Shown here one piece after another: positions 1-12,357 of a DNA stretch of 64,000 bases (position 1 is the first letter of the stretch; each line of letters opens with the position of its first letter). Below the pieces are notes generated by a model. The model worked only from the letters and a program-made list of their open reading frames with translations. It searched no databases and had not been told where the DNA came from. The DNA is from Phorcus lineatus (Eukaryota; Mollusca; Gastropoda; Trochida; Trochidae): positions 22,481,645 to 22,545,644 of the forward strand of contig OV121088.1 in NCBI GenBank assembly GCA_921293015.1, written 5' to 3'. The translations under genes and the position numbers were made by a program.

Positions 1-1819
1 GACACAATCGGACAAGGGACCCTGGGAGTTATCACGGGAATACTTCCGACCGTAAACACTAATCTCAAGCCAGGTGATTTAAAATAATAAACCGACAGAG
101 ACGCTAGAGGACCAACACAATGAGTATTAATTTTCTGCGAGAGGTCTGGTATCGACCAACCTTTGACCTGGGCGATGTTTAAGGGGTTTTGATAAGCCAA
201 AGGAGGGTCACATGACTCGAGGGGGCAGGTGACGGTGAATAAACAATAATATCTGTTCAACGGATTATCAGTGTTGGGGACAAAGAATTGGGAAATGTGG
301 CTGCCACTTTACGATAGTGCTAATTCTGGGAGGGGCAGGAATTACTAAAGTAGACAACTTTATAATCTAGAGGGTTGTGATATCTGGATATTTGAACCCT
401 CTTTTGGTTATTTTTATGCTCATTCACTCTCCTAAATACTGAATCAAAGGGTCAGTTAAAATCTACTTAAAGATTGTGTGAAATAAAAAGGTTGGTTTAT
501 ATATAGTTTTAATTTGTTTCATAGTGACCATTAAAATGATCACATAAAGCTACAATGTTCCAATCAACATTATCTGAATATCAATATTTAAATATGAATC
601 TAATTGGTCAAGGAAATAATTGAAAGATGGTTTTAAAAAAAAAAATTTTTTTTATTGATTATTGTCGTTACCATCAAGGTTTAAAGATAAAAATGTTTGT
701 AATGCTAACCTTTGAAAAAAGTAAGTTCTATTCAATATCTCAATCTTAAAACATGCTACGATTAACTTTTCAAAACACTGTCAGATAATGAAATGCTCTT
801 CTCCAAAGATAATCTGTTACTTCTTACTGTTAGAAGAAACATGTACTGCTTGAAAAAATGAAATTACATATTTCAGTACTTTATTTTGTGAAAAGAGTCA
901 TAATATCTTATGTCGATAACTTTTACTATCAATCTTTTATTCCCAAGTTGTTACTATATCTTCTTAATTTAATTAATTTAATTATTATTTAAAAATAAGA
1001 ATTGTTCTCAAAATTGAAAACCCTTTTCTGGAATGAATTATCTTTGATATCTTTTAAAATCAAATACAACTGGTTATCAAAGTAACGATGACCTTTATTC
1101 ATTATCTAAAATAGAAAAGAAAAATGATGAAAATGAAGCATGCCTGATGTTTTTAAAAATCTTTAAAAATAACATTAGATGTGTATACACATATATGTCA
1201 AAAAGCTACATGCCATAGTGCTTGTTATTGAAAATTTAAAATTTCCAAACAAAAAAATGGTTATGAATTTGTAAAAAAAATTTGGCAAATGACATTGGAT
1301 AGACTTGTCAAAAAGCCACACGCCATTATCCTTACTTTTCAATAGCAAACTGGTATATACAATAAATCTGCATCTCCCAACCAAGGTGCATGTCGACTCG
1401 TCATGTTACCTGACCAACAGGTGTGCTCTAAGCATGCATCTGCCGCCTGTCGACCAATCAAAAGCTGTCAAACTAGCATGAGTGTGCCTAGATTTTAATT
1501 GGATTACAAGCATATGACAACACAAGGTCTTATTGTAAAGGGTATGATAAAGCATTATTCATACCGCAATGGGTCTATGTAAGAAAATGTCCAAATTGAA
1601 TAATGAATTATTAAAAGTTGATTTTGGAGTGATTTAGGTTTTAGGGCCATATTAGGCCAAAGTGTATGACTTTATCAATCCAAAACTTTGTGAATAAGCA
1701 AAATATTCTTTATTGTTGTTTAGGCAATATCTGCATATTGAGGGAAAATTATTTGGTAGGTCTTGAACACCTCTTTCAAATATGCACATTTATCTTAAGT
1801 TTTTATATATCTTTATATA
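1..1819. other. Intergenic, no gene recognised
   Basis: AT-rich sequence with A/T homopolymer runs (e.g. about 634-652). No coding similarity, RNA gene or structured repeat was recognised. Confidence 0.6.
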
Positions 1820-1830
1820 TTTATAAATAG

Positions 1831-2086
1831 TGGTGAGGTGAGATGGGATTTAACGCCAATTTAAGATAATTTCACTAATATCATGGCTGCTAGTATTATT
1901 GCAGGGAGAAAGCCTGCACCACCACTGTGAAACCTGCGGGCATCACCTAGCAATAATGGGTGGTACTGCGCTGATTTTCAATGTAGCATTGCATTCAAAT
2001 CTTACTGCGTGTAGAACAGTTCTCTACTGCAGACAAGCGGGATTCAAAACCACAGACCTTTTGATCCACTGCGCTATCCTGCCCCC
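1831..2086 (-). mobile_element. tRNA-derived SINE, copy 1 (full length, with TSD)
   Basis: Read on the minus strand it starts GGGGGCAGGATAGCGCAGTGG (A-box-like) and has GGTTTTGAATCCC (B-box-like), a tRNA head. A conserved body follows, containing the complement of CTGCTAGTATTATTGCAGGG and GTGAAACCTGCG. It ends at the complement of GGTGAGGTGA. An exact 11-bp target-site duplication, TTTATAAATAG, flanks it at 1820-1830 and 2087-2097. Three further copies in this window share the body. Confidence 0.9.
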
Positions 2087-2097
2087 TTTATAAATAG

Positions 2098-3029
2098 ATG
2101 AATTACTCCTATTAGTACGTATATCAAGAAATGAAAAACTTCTTAAGTCTATATTGGTAAGGTTTTTAAACAAAGGTTTTAAAGTAACATTTATGTGGAT
2201 AAAAAAAATCAGCCAAGATAGATATATAAAGATAAAATATGATATCATAAATTAAAACAATCACAAATTTCAGAGGAAATATCTGTATCACTTGAATTAT
2301 AAAACTATCAAAGAAAAATAATATACACTGGACAAAATAAGTTAGGGATATTGCAAATTTTATGATTAATATTTCATCAGGTGATCAAAGTAAAGAAATG
2401 TTTTTATTGATAACTTACTTTTGTCCGGTATATAAAGAAATCACAACAGGTGGAAAGCAGGCAGAACAATTTCATTTTCATGCCTCCAACAGTTTAACAA
2501 GCATGGATGAAATTGAACAATAAGATAACAACCTCGCCTTGGATTTAATGATGCAAACAACATTTGTTGTCCAAAACAAATCAGTCAGCAACATAAAAAC
2601 CGTTCAGTACAAAATACATTTTTTTCTTTCACGTCAAAAAACATAATGTCATCTATGTGAGATTCACAATATGAAATCTGTTGTAGTTTCTTAAGAAGAA
2701 TGCCCAATCACGAACAATGAAAACAGACAAAGTGCTTCACCTTGTCTATGCCTATTAAGAAAAGAAAAAAATAGAAAGGCAGTCTTTGTCTAGGATTCAA
2801 TAAACACTTAAGAAATCAAGTCATGCTTTGAATGAAATATAGACGACCACTGAATGAGTTGGAGAGCACAAATGAGAGATAGAGGAGTCAGTTCAATGAA
2901 GGTGAGGCCATTTTGAATAAAGAAGAGAGCGTAAATAAAGCCATAGAGTTGACAATTGACCACATAGTGGTAGACATGAATAGAAGATGTCAGAGTCAGG
3001 ACGTCAAGAGTTTCCAGTGCATATGGAGG
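2098..3029. other. Intergenic, no gene recognised
   Basis: AT-rich, only short unrelated open frames. Nothing recognised. Confidence 0.6.
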
Positions 3030-3060
3030 ACCTGACTAGATAGATAGCGGAACTTCTCAA

Positions 3061-3104
3061 GGGGATCGAGGTGGGGCTCAAGGGGAGATAGGGGAGTTAA
3101 GGGG
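3061..3104 (+). other. G-quadruplex-forming candidate
   Basis: Five GGGG runs at 3061, 3073, 3082, 3091 and 3101 are separated by loops of 8, 5, 5 and 6 bases on the + strand. This satisfies the usual four-run pattern with four-base tracts. Confidence 0.6.
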
Positions 3105-3198
3105 AGATAGGTGGTTTTCAGGAGATAGATGGTTTCTGGGAGATAGGTGGTTCTGGGGGAAAGCTGGTTTTTAGGAGATATAGGTGGTTCTGGAGATA

Positions 3199-3350
3199 AG
3201 TGGGGTTTAACGCCCCTTTCAAAGAGCATTTCAATTATATCATGGCTGCTAGTATTATTGCAGGGAGAATGCCTGCAACATTATTGTGGCTATTCATCGT
3301 GGTGAAACCTGCGAGCATCGGTTGGAACAAGCGAAGCGGAAATGGTACTG
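3199..3350 (-). mobile_element. tRNA-derived SINE, copy 2 (body fragment)
   Basis: It shares the body of the other copies, CATGGCTGCTAGTATTATTG, the GGGAGAATGCCTGCAACA region and GGTGAAACCTGCGAGCATCG. It lacks the tRNA head. It sits inside the GGAGATAGGTGGTT minisatellite, whose units resume directly after it. TGGAGATA lies on both sides and could be the duplicated target. Confidence 0.8.
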
Positions 3351-3811
3351 TCTTGGAGATAGATGTTTTTTGAGAAGATGTGTGGTTCTGGGAGAAAAGT
3401 GTATTTTTAGGAGATAAAGGTGGTTCTTTGGAAAACATGTTTTTTTATGAGACACATGGTAAAGGGGAGAAAGAAGGTCATAAGGATGATGATATTGATG
3501 TTTACAAGAGTGTTGGTGATAATAGGCAGGTTGGATGTTTTGGGCTGTTCGACATGTGGAGATAGTTATGTAGTTTTGTAGGAATTACCACAGTTTGAGC
3601 ACACAAACCACTGTGCAATGGCACACAACAGATGTGAGAGGCAGTGTAGGAGTTGCAAAGTAGAGGAATGACACATCTTTGACATAAGAATTCTATATCT
3701 GAACTTTATATCTATAATGTGTCATTTTTTCTAACAAATAATGGAGAAAAGACATTTTTTCTTCATCTACACTAATGCACAAATAGAACAAGTGTTTGCC
3801 ACTAGCATGGC

Positions 3812-4750
3812 AATGTCCCCCGCCGTTATGAGATATTTGGCATAATGAATATTATCGCGTTAACAATGTATTACAGTGGTCAAAGTGTCATGGTCACCAT
3901 GAAAATAAGGTCAAGGTCATCAAAGTCGACTGGCGTCTGAGTCTTCCGCCATTGAAAGCTGTCAACAAATATGAACACTAGGTGCACGTAAACAATGTAT
4001 TAGAAATTGGTCAAAGTGTCGTAGTGACCTTGAAAATGACGTCAAGGTCACCAAAGTCGACTGGCATTTTAATCTTCCTCCATTGAAAGCTGTCACCAAA
4101 TATGAACACTCTAGGTGCTAAGCTTCAAGAATTTGTCGTTGTGACCTTGAAAATGATGTCAAGGTCACCAAAGTCAACTGGCGTCTGAGTCTTACTCCAT
4201 TGAAGGCTGTCACCAAATATGACCAGTCTAGGTGCTAAGCTTAACAAGTTATCGCGTTAACAAGAATCCAGACAGACGTAGTGTCGTGGTGACCTTGAAA
4301 ATGATGTCAAGTTCACCAAAGTCGACTGCCATCTTAGTCTTCCTCCATTGAAAGCTGTCACCAAATATGAACACTTTAGGTGCTAAGCTTCACGAGTTTG
4401 TCGTTGTGACCTTGAAAATGACGTCAAGGTCACTAAAGTCGACTGGCGTCTGAGTCTTCCTCCATTGAAGGCTGTCACCAAATATAAACCCTCTAGGTGC
4501 TAAGCTTCATGAGTTATCGCGTTAACAAGATTCCGGACTTACGTGGTGAAGTGGTGACCTTGAAAATAACGTCAAGGTCACCAAAGTCGACTGGCGTCTG
4601 AGTCTTCCTCCATTGAAAGCTGTCACCAAATATGAACACTCTAGGTGCTAGTCTTCATGAGTTATCTCGTTAACAAGAATCCGGACGTACGTACGTACAG
4701 ACGCCGCTGAATTCATAGTCCCCCGTTCCGCGTTGCGGCGGGGGACAATT
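3812..4750 (+). mobile_element. Core-repeat (pearl/Helentron-like) non-autonomous element A
   Basis: It begins AATGTCCCCCGCCG and ends CGGCGGGGGACAATT, near-perfect terminal inverted repeats. The end also forms a hairpin: GTCCCCCG 4718-4725 pairs with CGGGGGAC 4739-4746. The interior is about six tandem, partly truncated core units built from GACCTTGAAAATGAC, GTCAAGGTCACCAAAGTCGA, GTCTGAGTCTTCCTCCATTG, AAAGCTGTCACCAAATATGA and GAGTTATCGCGTTAACAAG. A short (GTAC)n/CAGACG stretch lies before the end hairpin. No open reading frame is carried. The order core repeats, short tandem repeat, terminal hairpin matches the described pearl type; assignment to Helentrons is inference. Confidence 0.72.
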
Positions 4751-7700
4751 AGAACACAAATATTGGACCTGAAACACTACCTTGGAGCACAGAATTTTAC
4801 ATTTTTACATTATTTCAATAATATAATATGATATAAAAATTAAACATTTGAGAAATTTTCATTCAGTAATGAATACTGAATACTTCATGTTGTCAAAAAC
4901 AGCTGTCAACAATTTCAAGCAAATATCTAAACCAGGTATATCAAAGTGTTCATAAACTATACTTTTCATAAAATATTTCCAAAAACATCTGTTTCATTAC
5001 TTTAAAATCCCACAACATAATTAAAATAATAAGATATGACAACAGCTGTTAAGCTGAAATTTAAAATCCTTTCATGTAACCTGAAAACTTTGATACTGTT
5101 TTCCCGCCAACTCTCTTCAATGCTGGTCTTATTACATCACTATCACCAACCAAAGAATACTTCATATATTTTTTCAATTGAACAATTTGAAATCTTAAAA
5201 GATACTGTTTCACAAATGTAAATCAAGTTTGCTGAAGCAGCTGCCACTGCACATCTGCCTATATAGACAAGCAAACGTTCAAGCAAGAACACAATGATAC
5301 GACTATGCTATGATCGTATAAGATGGAGAACCAGCTAGAACCAACAGGGGAGGTCAAAGGTGGACTCAGGATTTTGGAGAAAGAATTTGCATTTTTTTAT
5401 GAGTTATTGTAGTTCCTGAATTAATTCTACCTATCCTGAACGATGATTTGATTTCATTTTAGTTGGGAGATATTTCTTGCAACATAAATTGAAGATGATA
5501 GTTTCTTTGTCCAGTCTTGACATAAAAAATCTATAACATATATTAAAGAAAATATTTTTAATCAATTAGCTCTGATATACAATAATATAAAATATGACTT
5601 TTCCAATGATCAGGAGATTTAATCAAGGTTGATTTGTCTTTTCATGTATAAGTAACTAGAAGAAGAGTCATTAAAGCATCCTGGTGTCTCTAAATGATCA
5701 TTTTGAATTAAAAAAAATTCAAATTTTTTATTTTCAACACATTCAAGAGCACCTCATAGATTCAAATATAATATTCCTGCAGTGGCAATAAATTCAAGAA
5801 AATCCTGGTCAAATTAAAAAACTAGGTTAAACTTACATTCTGTTATCTCTTGATAGGGCATAATCATACATGTATAAGAGTCTTTTTACTGAAAGTTTAA
5901 TTTGCAATTCACTCAAACTAAAAGCATGAATTTCTTATATTTTCATTCATTTCACTTATACTTAAAAATTTGTAGTCTTATAGTATTACTTTGAATAAAC
6001 ATTCGTCTGTAAAAAAACAACAGATAGCTATTCATTCCTACATCATTTGATACATTGCTTGTATCTATTAATTCTACACAAATACATAAATAACAATTCA
6101 GTAAACCCAACACATCAAACCACCAACATTTGAGGAAATATGGTAGTCATAATTTCCATACAGGTGGACAGGAAAACAGGCCTCACAAGAAAACTCATAA
6201 ATGTGATTATATCATAAAGCGTAAAAGCGGTGCACTGACGCGAGATAGGCTCGGGTCGGAGGGTGTCAGATAATTGGTCTCGTGCACGGTGTTAGATCAT
6301 TCCCCCACCGTCTCCATTAGCCTCCAGTTGAGATGGGGCAAGCACAATGGCAATTTGTTTGCCCATGTTCTGATTGCCATTTCATCAATCTTTTCACATT
6401 CTGCAGGTGTTTCCTCCATTATTGACATCATGTCTACAACACGCTTATCCATGCAGAAATGCATTGACCATTTTTTTAGGTATTTATTTGACGCAAGTGG
6501 AGTATTATTGACTACACCTTCTGATATCCACTTAGACATCATAAACATATATTTCAGTAACATATTTAATAACTATATTCTAAAATAATATTGCTCATAT
6601 ATATTGAAAAGTATTATGATTTTCATCGGATGACAGAGTAATTTTTGTTAAAAGAACAAACAGCTTTGACACGTACATTAAATACTTGCACCTGGCAAAT
6701 GATGGGAATCATGGTGCCAAAATTATTAATGTACATGATTTGTCAATTACTTGTCAAGGCCAGGTTAATATATTTGATAATTTATTGAAGAGGGGTGTTT
6801 TTAATATAAAGATATCACCTACGTACATTATACCTGAATAATCATAGTATCTCATATATATATAATTCTATGAATATTAAGTTGTCCTTATAAAACTAAT
6901 GAAAACAGGTAAGTGAAAACTAGATATAGACACTCAATTAATTTATGAATCAACTTCCCCCACAAGGCCTAACATGAGCCAACTAATCTAAGTCTTGCAG
7001 CATTTCCATTAATATTCTGTGCCTGCTCTCTATGATACTGGGATAGAGCTTGATAGTTCAATGAGAAATTTTCAGAAGCTGGCAGCTTTTTGCCAGGCAG
7101 GGACTGTACTAAAACCATTAGACAGTAATCCAAACTGTCGGGCGGCTTGCAAGTAAAAAGTGATTTTGAGTTAAGCACCTATTTTGTAGTAATTACTGAC
7201 ATCACAGCAGATAGTTGCTTTGATCCAAATCTGAAGAAATTAAGCCATCAAAGTCAATTTGGTTATGCATTGTGCGGAAACATGCAAGTTTGGCTGATAC
7301 TAATGATATTCAATAAATGAAGTTCTAACATTATACTTCTGAGTTGCTATGTAGCATCGCAACCAAACCTTATTGAATCTAGAGTTGCTAGTTTCCTCAA
7401 AGGCAACTATAGCTTCTTGCTGGAGTAAAACCATAGACTATTTCAAACCCCACCCCAGCCACAATTATTTGTTGTACTTCATGACAGTGTATAAACGAAA
7501 GCTTTACAATAGTCTATATATGTCCTTGTTTAGCAGGTCTAGACTCAAAAGAACTCACAAAAAGATAATGCAAGACCAAGAAATTGATGTCAATAAAAGT
7601 GCTGCATTATTTGAAGACTTAATTACATATGTCCATACCATCAAATTTTGTATCAAAAATGGAACTACCTTCTTGTTGCTGTATATGGAACTCTTGCTGG

Positions 7701-10700
7701 GTTTTCTATCCACACTTTAGATCAAATTTATGACCAGATTTAGAGAACAAAATAGATCTCCGGGAGTAAATTGGCTATAAATAAACAATAAAACATTCAG
7801 ACTAAACATTCACAGTTCTTCTTTGTTCAAGTTTCAAAATTTACGAGACAATAATTTTTTGCTAGTAGTTAACTCAATGTTCTTTCATTTATATCTGACA
7901 CCGTAACTAAAGGATGTTACTTTCGATGAAATAAGTGACATGTTAATAATGGACACATGCTAGCATCAATATTTCATTGCAGGGAAACTCCCGCCAACAG
8001 TCATAGGGACGAGTGTTTGTTTCCTTTTCAGTTGACCTCGGGTTTAAAGTGGAGTCGGTTTTATTCAATGTTGAGTCAGTTGTACTATATGTGTCCTCAT
8101 TTCCAGATTAACATTTCTGCTCAACCAATCACATTACAACACAAACAATAATCAACCAATCAGAGATGAGAGATAATGAGACAGGTGTTGCACAGGGTTG
8201 TTATCTTAGCCTTTGATTATTACTGTAAACCCAGAAAAAAATCAACATTTGCAAATCTCTGCATTCAGGCTTCCTAAATCATTGTCTCGTTATTTGACAG
8301 AAACATTTATCTAAGTGGGATAATGATAGGTTGATCAGTGCAAAAAGAAATATATACTAAAGGAGAATAAAGGACCACATGTGATTTATATGCAGCTGTC
8401 TTATCCATATGTTTGTTTGTCTATGATATGAGATGCCTTTGAAATTTTCCAATACTTTTCCTGCAAGACAAGAACCTTTCTTATGAAGCAAATATGACAC
8501 ATTATAAACATGCCTCTAGTTAATTATATTAGTACTTATATACATGCATATGTTGAATGACATATATCATGAGAATTCTTTCGACATATAGCCTCATTGT
8601 GGTTGACTATATGAGCCTTATTAGTAAAGTGTCAGATACAAATCTCAAAATATAAAATATAAACTTCATAAACATACACTTGAATTTATTGCACCTCTCC
8701 CTTGATTATTAAAAATGTGAACAAAATTTGAAAATGGGATTCTTTTGTACTTATCTATTTATAAATGTTGGCTTAAATTTAACAGTTGAACTGAGTCTTC
8801 ATCCATCACCGTCACCATTCAACATTTAAAAGAGAGACACAAGTAACCTTGCCCGGCAGTAACATAACGCTGTTTCTTCACTCACTATTCCCACATCCTG
8901 TGCAACAAGTTTGTGAGATATTTGAGAACACCATAGATCACAACCCAGATTCCTCTATCTGAATCTTAAACTATCAAGATTTCTTTCCTAGGTCCTTATT
9001 ATCAATGTTTGTGGAGTATTAATTATTCAGACAAATAGGGGACCACTTGAGCATGCATTTTGACACGCTTTCCCCGATAACATTGAATATTGAAGCGTGA
9101 CGACTCGAATACACCAGGCGCGTGGCTTATCATATATATGACCTGTCTTTCACTCTAAACACGAGACACACCCGACAACGCTTGAAAACACTTAACACTT
9201 AATTTCCCATCAGCAGACTTTCAAAGCTTTGTGGTGTATTTTCTAGGGAAGGGTAGTAACAAAGTATATTAAGGATTTGAATCTAGTTCAATTCAGTTCA
9301 ATGAGAGCAAGTATGATACTCATTTACTGTAAAAGGTTATTATGAAATGTACTGTAAAATTAATGTTTCATGTTTGTGGGGAAAAACAAAACAAAATTAG
9401 TTTGATTTTAAGGAGCATAAACATATATTCAATCCTTAACAAAAGTAGAAAACAATGTAAACACTTTATCATCTTTGACAGCCATTAATAAATACATCTT
9501 TTCATTTAAATTTATGCTTCATTTGTTTTATTCAATCATTAAAATTCATTTTACATTTAATTCCCAGAATAAATTCTTTCTCTAGATCCCCCAGCCCAGC
9601 CATGGCCGATAGACAGTCAATCCCGAAAGCAAAAGGTTTAAAAATTTAAATCTTCCCTGATTGAATATGACCTGTCCAAAATCTGATAACATCAAAATCA
9701 TCTCATATTTTGCACCTTATTTTCACAGGTGCTTTTCTATGCACTCCTATCCCATGGTGGCTATTACTAGAATTGAATAAACAAAATATGTTCTCCTTCA
9801 ACCTCATAAAGCTTAGCCTAAAAACTAGTGCGCAAAGCTTTTTAAACCTTTCTAAGCACGCTATGGGTGGCATAGTAAATACTAAAGTAAGAGTTAAAGA
9901 ACTCAGTCAATAAGTTGCACAGTGTACTTAAGATGTTGAAATATTTCATACACATATCTTTAAGAATTAAAAGTTTGGAAAGTATTTTTTTTTTGCATTT
10001 TGTGTTGTCAAAAGGGAATTTTCTGTTTCGGAAAAGGAAATTTCGATATAGTGTTTTGATATATATAAATTTTTGATTTTGAAGAAAGTTATCAAGTCAC
10101 ATATTTAGGGGGGTTAAGATTTCTCTCCAACTCTTTCAGTCTGAAATACATTTCCTTTGATAGCAAAGCATTTCTCAATTTTTCCTCAGGGTCAAACTAT
10201 GAAAATAATCCATAAATTCTTCCAAAGATTAGTTGCGATGAATTCAACTGAAACCACAATTTACATTTCATCATGGTTAATCATATATGATAAATCTGAA
10301 CCATCAAATCCCAATTTTCAATAACATAAGGCTCAGTCCCAATTCAAATTCAAAAATCTTAAGCCGGAAAAAAATATATAATGCTTTGTATCTGTCTCAG
10401 GGAGGATTTGAATAAATTTCCTATCTTATTTGTTATGTACTTAATGTAAAATAAACTAATCCGATAGCTTAAGATTGGGCGACAGGAGCATAATGTACTC
10501 ATAACACTCCCAATATCCTGCTAGCAGGGGTCTAGATTGCGCGCGGCACGTGGCCTATCGTTAAGCTATATATTCAGGAAGATCATTGGCTGATGGCGGA
10601 GGTAAAGCAGGTGCATGCGTGAGCCACACGTGGGCAAAACTGACGATAACTGGAGCATCACAATGTCACGAAAAAACACTTATTGCCAACGTCTGGAAGG

Positions 10701-10998
10701 CTCAATGTTATTATGAGACGCCTTACGATGTGATTCGGGCCAATGCTCACATGATCCGACCCCCTCATCTTTTGAAAAAGACTTGTCATGGAGATACAGA
10801 AGTCTCGCAACAATGAGCAAGACAGGAAGAAAAAAATGCAAGGACATATGAGTCTATTCATCCCTCCTCCCGCTTTTATTATTGTATCCCTGGGGTCTCC
10901 TTCAGGTACTGTTAACTCTGCTTTCAGCCTTCTTTGAGGGATGAAACAGATCATAACTTCAGCCAGGGGATTATGGGTTACTTTGAGGGAATGACAAG
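4751..10998. other. Intergenic, no gene recognised
   Basis: Six kilobases of AT-rich sequence. A minus-strand open frame at 6297-6563 has a protein-like composition (many Met, Trp, Cys and charged residues) but matches nothing I recognise and lacks convincing splice sites. Short TA microsatellites occur near 6850. No RNA gene seen. Confidence 0.55.
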
Positions 10999-11506
10999 AC
11001 CTAGTGTTGTCTTCTCTTTGGCCCCATGGGGGTAAATGAAATTTAAGGCCTTTTTTTTCATTTCCATTTTTGTGTGACTTTTTGAGAATTTTTATGAGAT
11101 ATGTTATCTTGAATGGATCATCTGGCAATGATGAGTCATATCATTATAAATGTGTTCAAATAAGTGTAGACCAAAATTTAGTCTATGAACATTTTTTATA
11201 ATTTAAATGTTCCTTCATCCATATTTTTTTTATATACAGTCAATCTAGACATGCTGAATGTGGACCTAGACTGGATTAAAGGCTCCTTTATATACACAGT
11301 CATGAAGCAGGACTAAAATGAGTGTATTGCCTTTAGCCACATGGGGGCAAATAAAGTTATGCAGTGATTTTTTTCATGAACTGATATGATTTGTATGTAA
11401 ACATAACTTGAGTATATTCATTAGTCATTATTTGAAATGTGTTAAAATCTGTTGGCTTTAGCCACAAGGGGGCAAAGAATTTTTTCATGAATTGACATGA
11501 TTTTGT
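10999..11506 (+). repeat. Three diverged direct repeats with a CTTTAGCCACATGGGGGCAAA core
   Basis: Related segments lie at 10999-11070 (CTTTGGCCCCATGGGGGTAA), 11317-11391 (CTTTAGCCACATGGGGGCAA) and 11447-11506 (CTTTAGCCACAAGGGGGCAA). Each is followed by a T-rich run and (in the last two) TTCATGAA(C/T)TGA(T/C)ATGATT. They lie just left of element B and may be an older core-repeat array. Confidence 0.55.
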
Positions 11507-11820
11507 AAACAACCACTTGTTACTTTGTTTGAAAATACTGTGTGCATAATAGAACTCTCAACAAGAATCATTAACATAATTTTTCATATAGCCTTTGTCA
11601 CCTGGTGATGAATAAAACTTAATTTAAAGCGCTTACAATTCCATATTCTTATTTGTGTGAATGACATAATGTTTTATCTGATAGCAAATAAAATGTATTA
11701 TAAAGTGTAAAACAACAATAGGTGTTAAGATGGAAATGCCCATAAAAAACATTTCTGTTCTTAGGAGAGGGCTGGTGTAAGGATAAATTATTTTAAAAAC
11801 AACAAGCAGACAGAGTCAGC

Positions 11821-12357
11821 TATATCCCCCGCCAAAGGGAAAGGGTAGTTAAGGATACCAGTTGTGGAATATTTAACAGTGATCATGTTGTTTTTCTACA
11901 AACAACCTTTAAGAAATCCTATGTTACGTTTCCATGGAAACGGGTAAAAATAAAAATGCAAAGAAGTTGAAAACCCCAAAAGGCACATCTCTGCATGATG
12001 CCCGTTGCACATACCAAGTTTCGTCGAGCTAGGTCTCACCGTTTCGGAGTTGTGCTCTGGAAACATTATCGGGACGGACGGACGGACGAACGGAAAAAAT
12101 GCAAAGAAGTTGAAAACCCCAAAAGGCACATCTCCGCATGATGCCCGTTGCACATACCAAGTTTCGTCGAGATAGGTCTCACCATTTTGGAGTTGTGCTC
12201 CGGAAACAAAATCCTATGTTACGTTTCCATGGAAACGGGTAAAAATAAAAATGCAAAGAAGTTGAAAACCCCAAAAGGCACATCTCCGCATGATGCCCGT
12301 TGCACATACCAAGTTTCGTCGTGATAGGTCTCACCGTTTTGGAGTTGTGCTCCGGAT
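11821..12357 (+). mobile_element. Core-repeat (pearl/Helentron-like) element B, right end missing
   Basis: The left end TATATCCCCCGCC resembles the terminal motif of elements A and C. Three core units follow (about 11919-12065, 12095-12212, 12213-12357) sharing GTTTCCATGGAAACGGG, AAAAATGCAAAGAAGTTGAA, CCCCAAAAGGCACATCTC and GGAGTTGTGCTC. A (GACG)n stretch at 12072-12092 lies between units 1 and 2. No terminal hairpin is seen. Open frames on the minus strand here (11896-12412) are just the repeat read through. Confidence 0.7.

Larger units (their letters stand above)
3030..3440. repeat. GGAGATAGGTGGTTCTGG minisatellite interrupted by a SINE
   Basis: Degenerate units of about 18-25 bp based on GGAGATAGGTGGTTCTGG occur at 3082-3200 and again at 3353-3433. 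SINE copy 2 lies between the two blocks. The left part starts with five GGGG runs (3061-3104). Confidence 0.75.

Noticed and set aside
2024..2086. tRNA gene (minus strand)
   Set aside because: It has A- and B-box-like motifs, but it is the head of a SINE with target-site duplications and continues into the SINE body.
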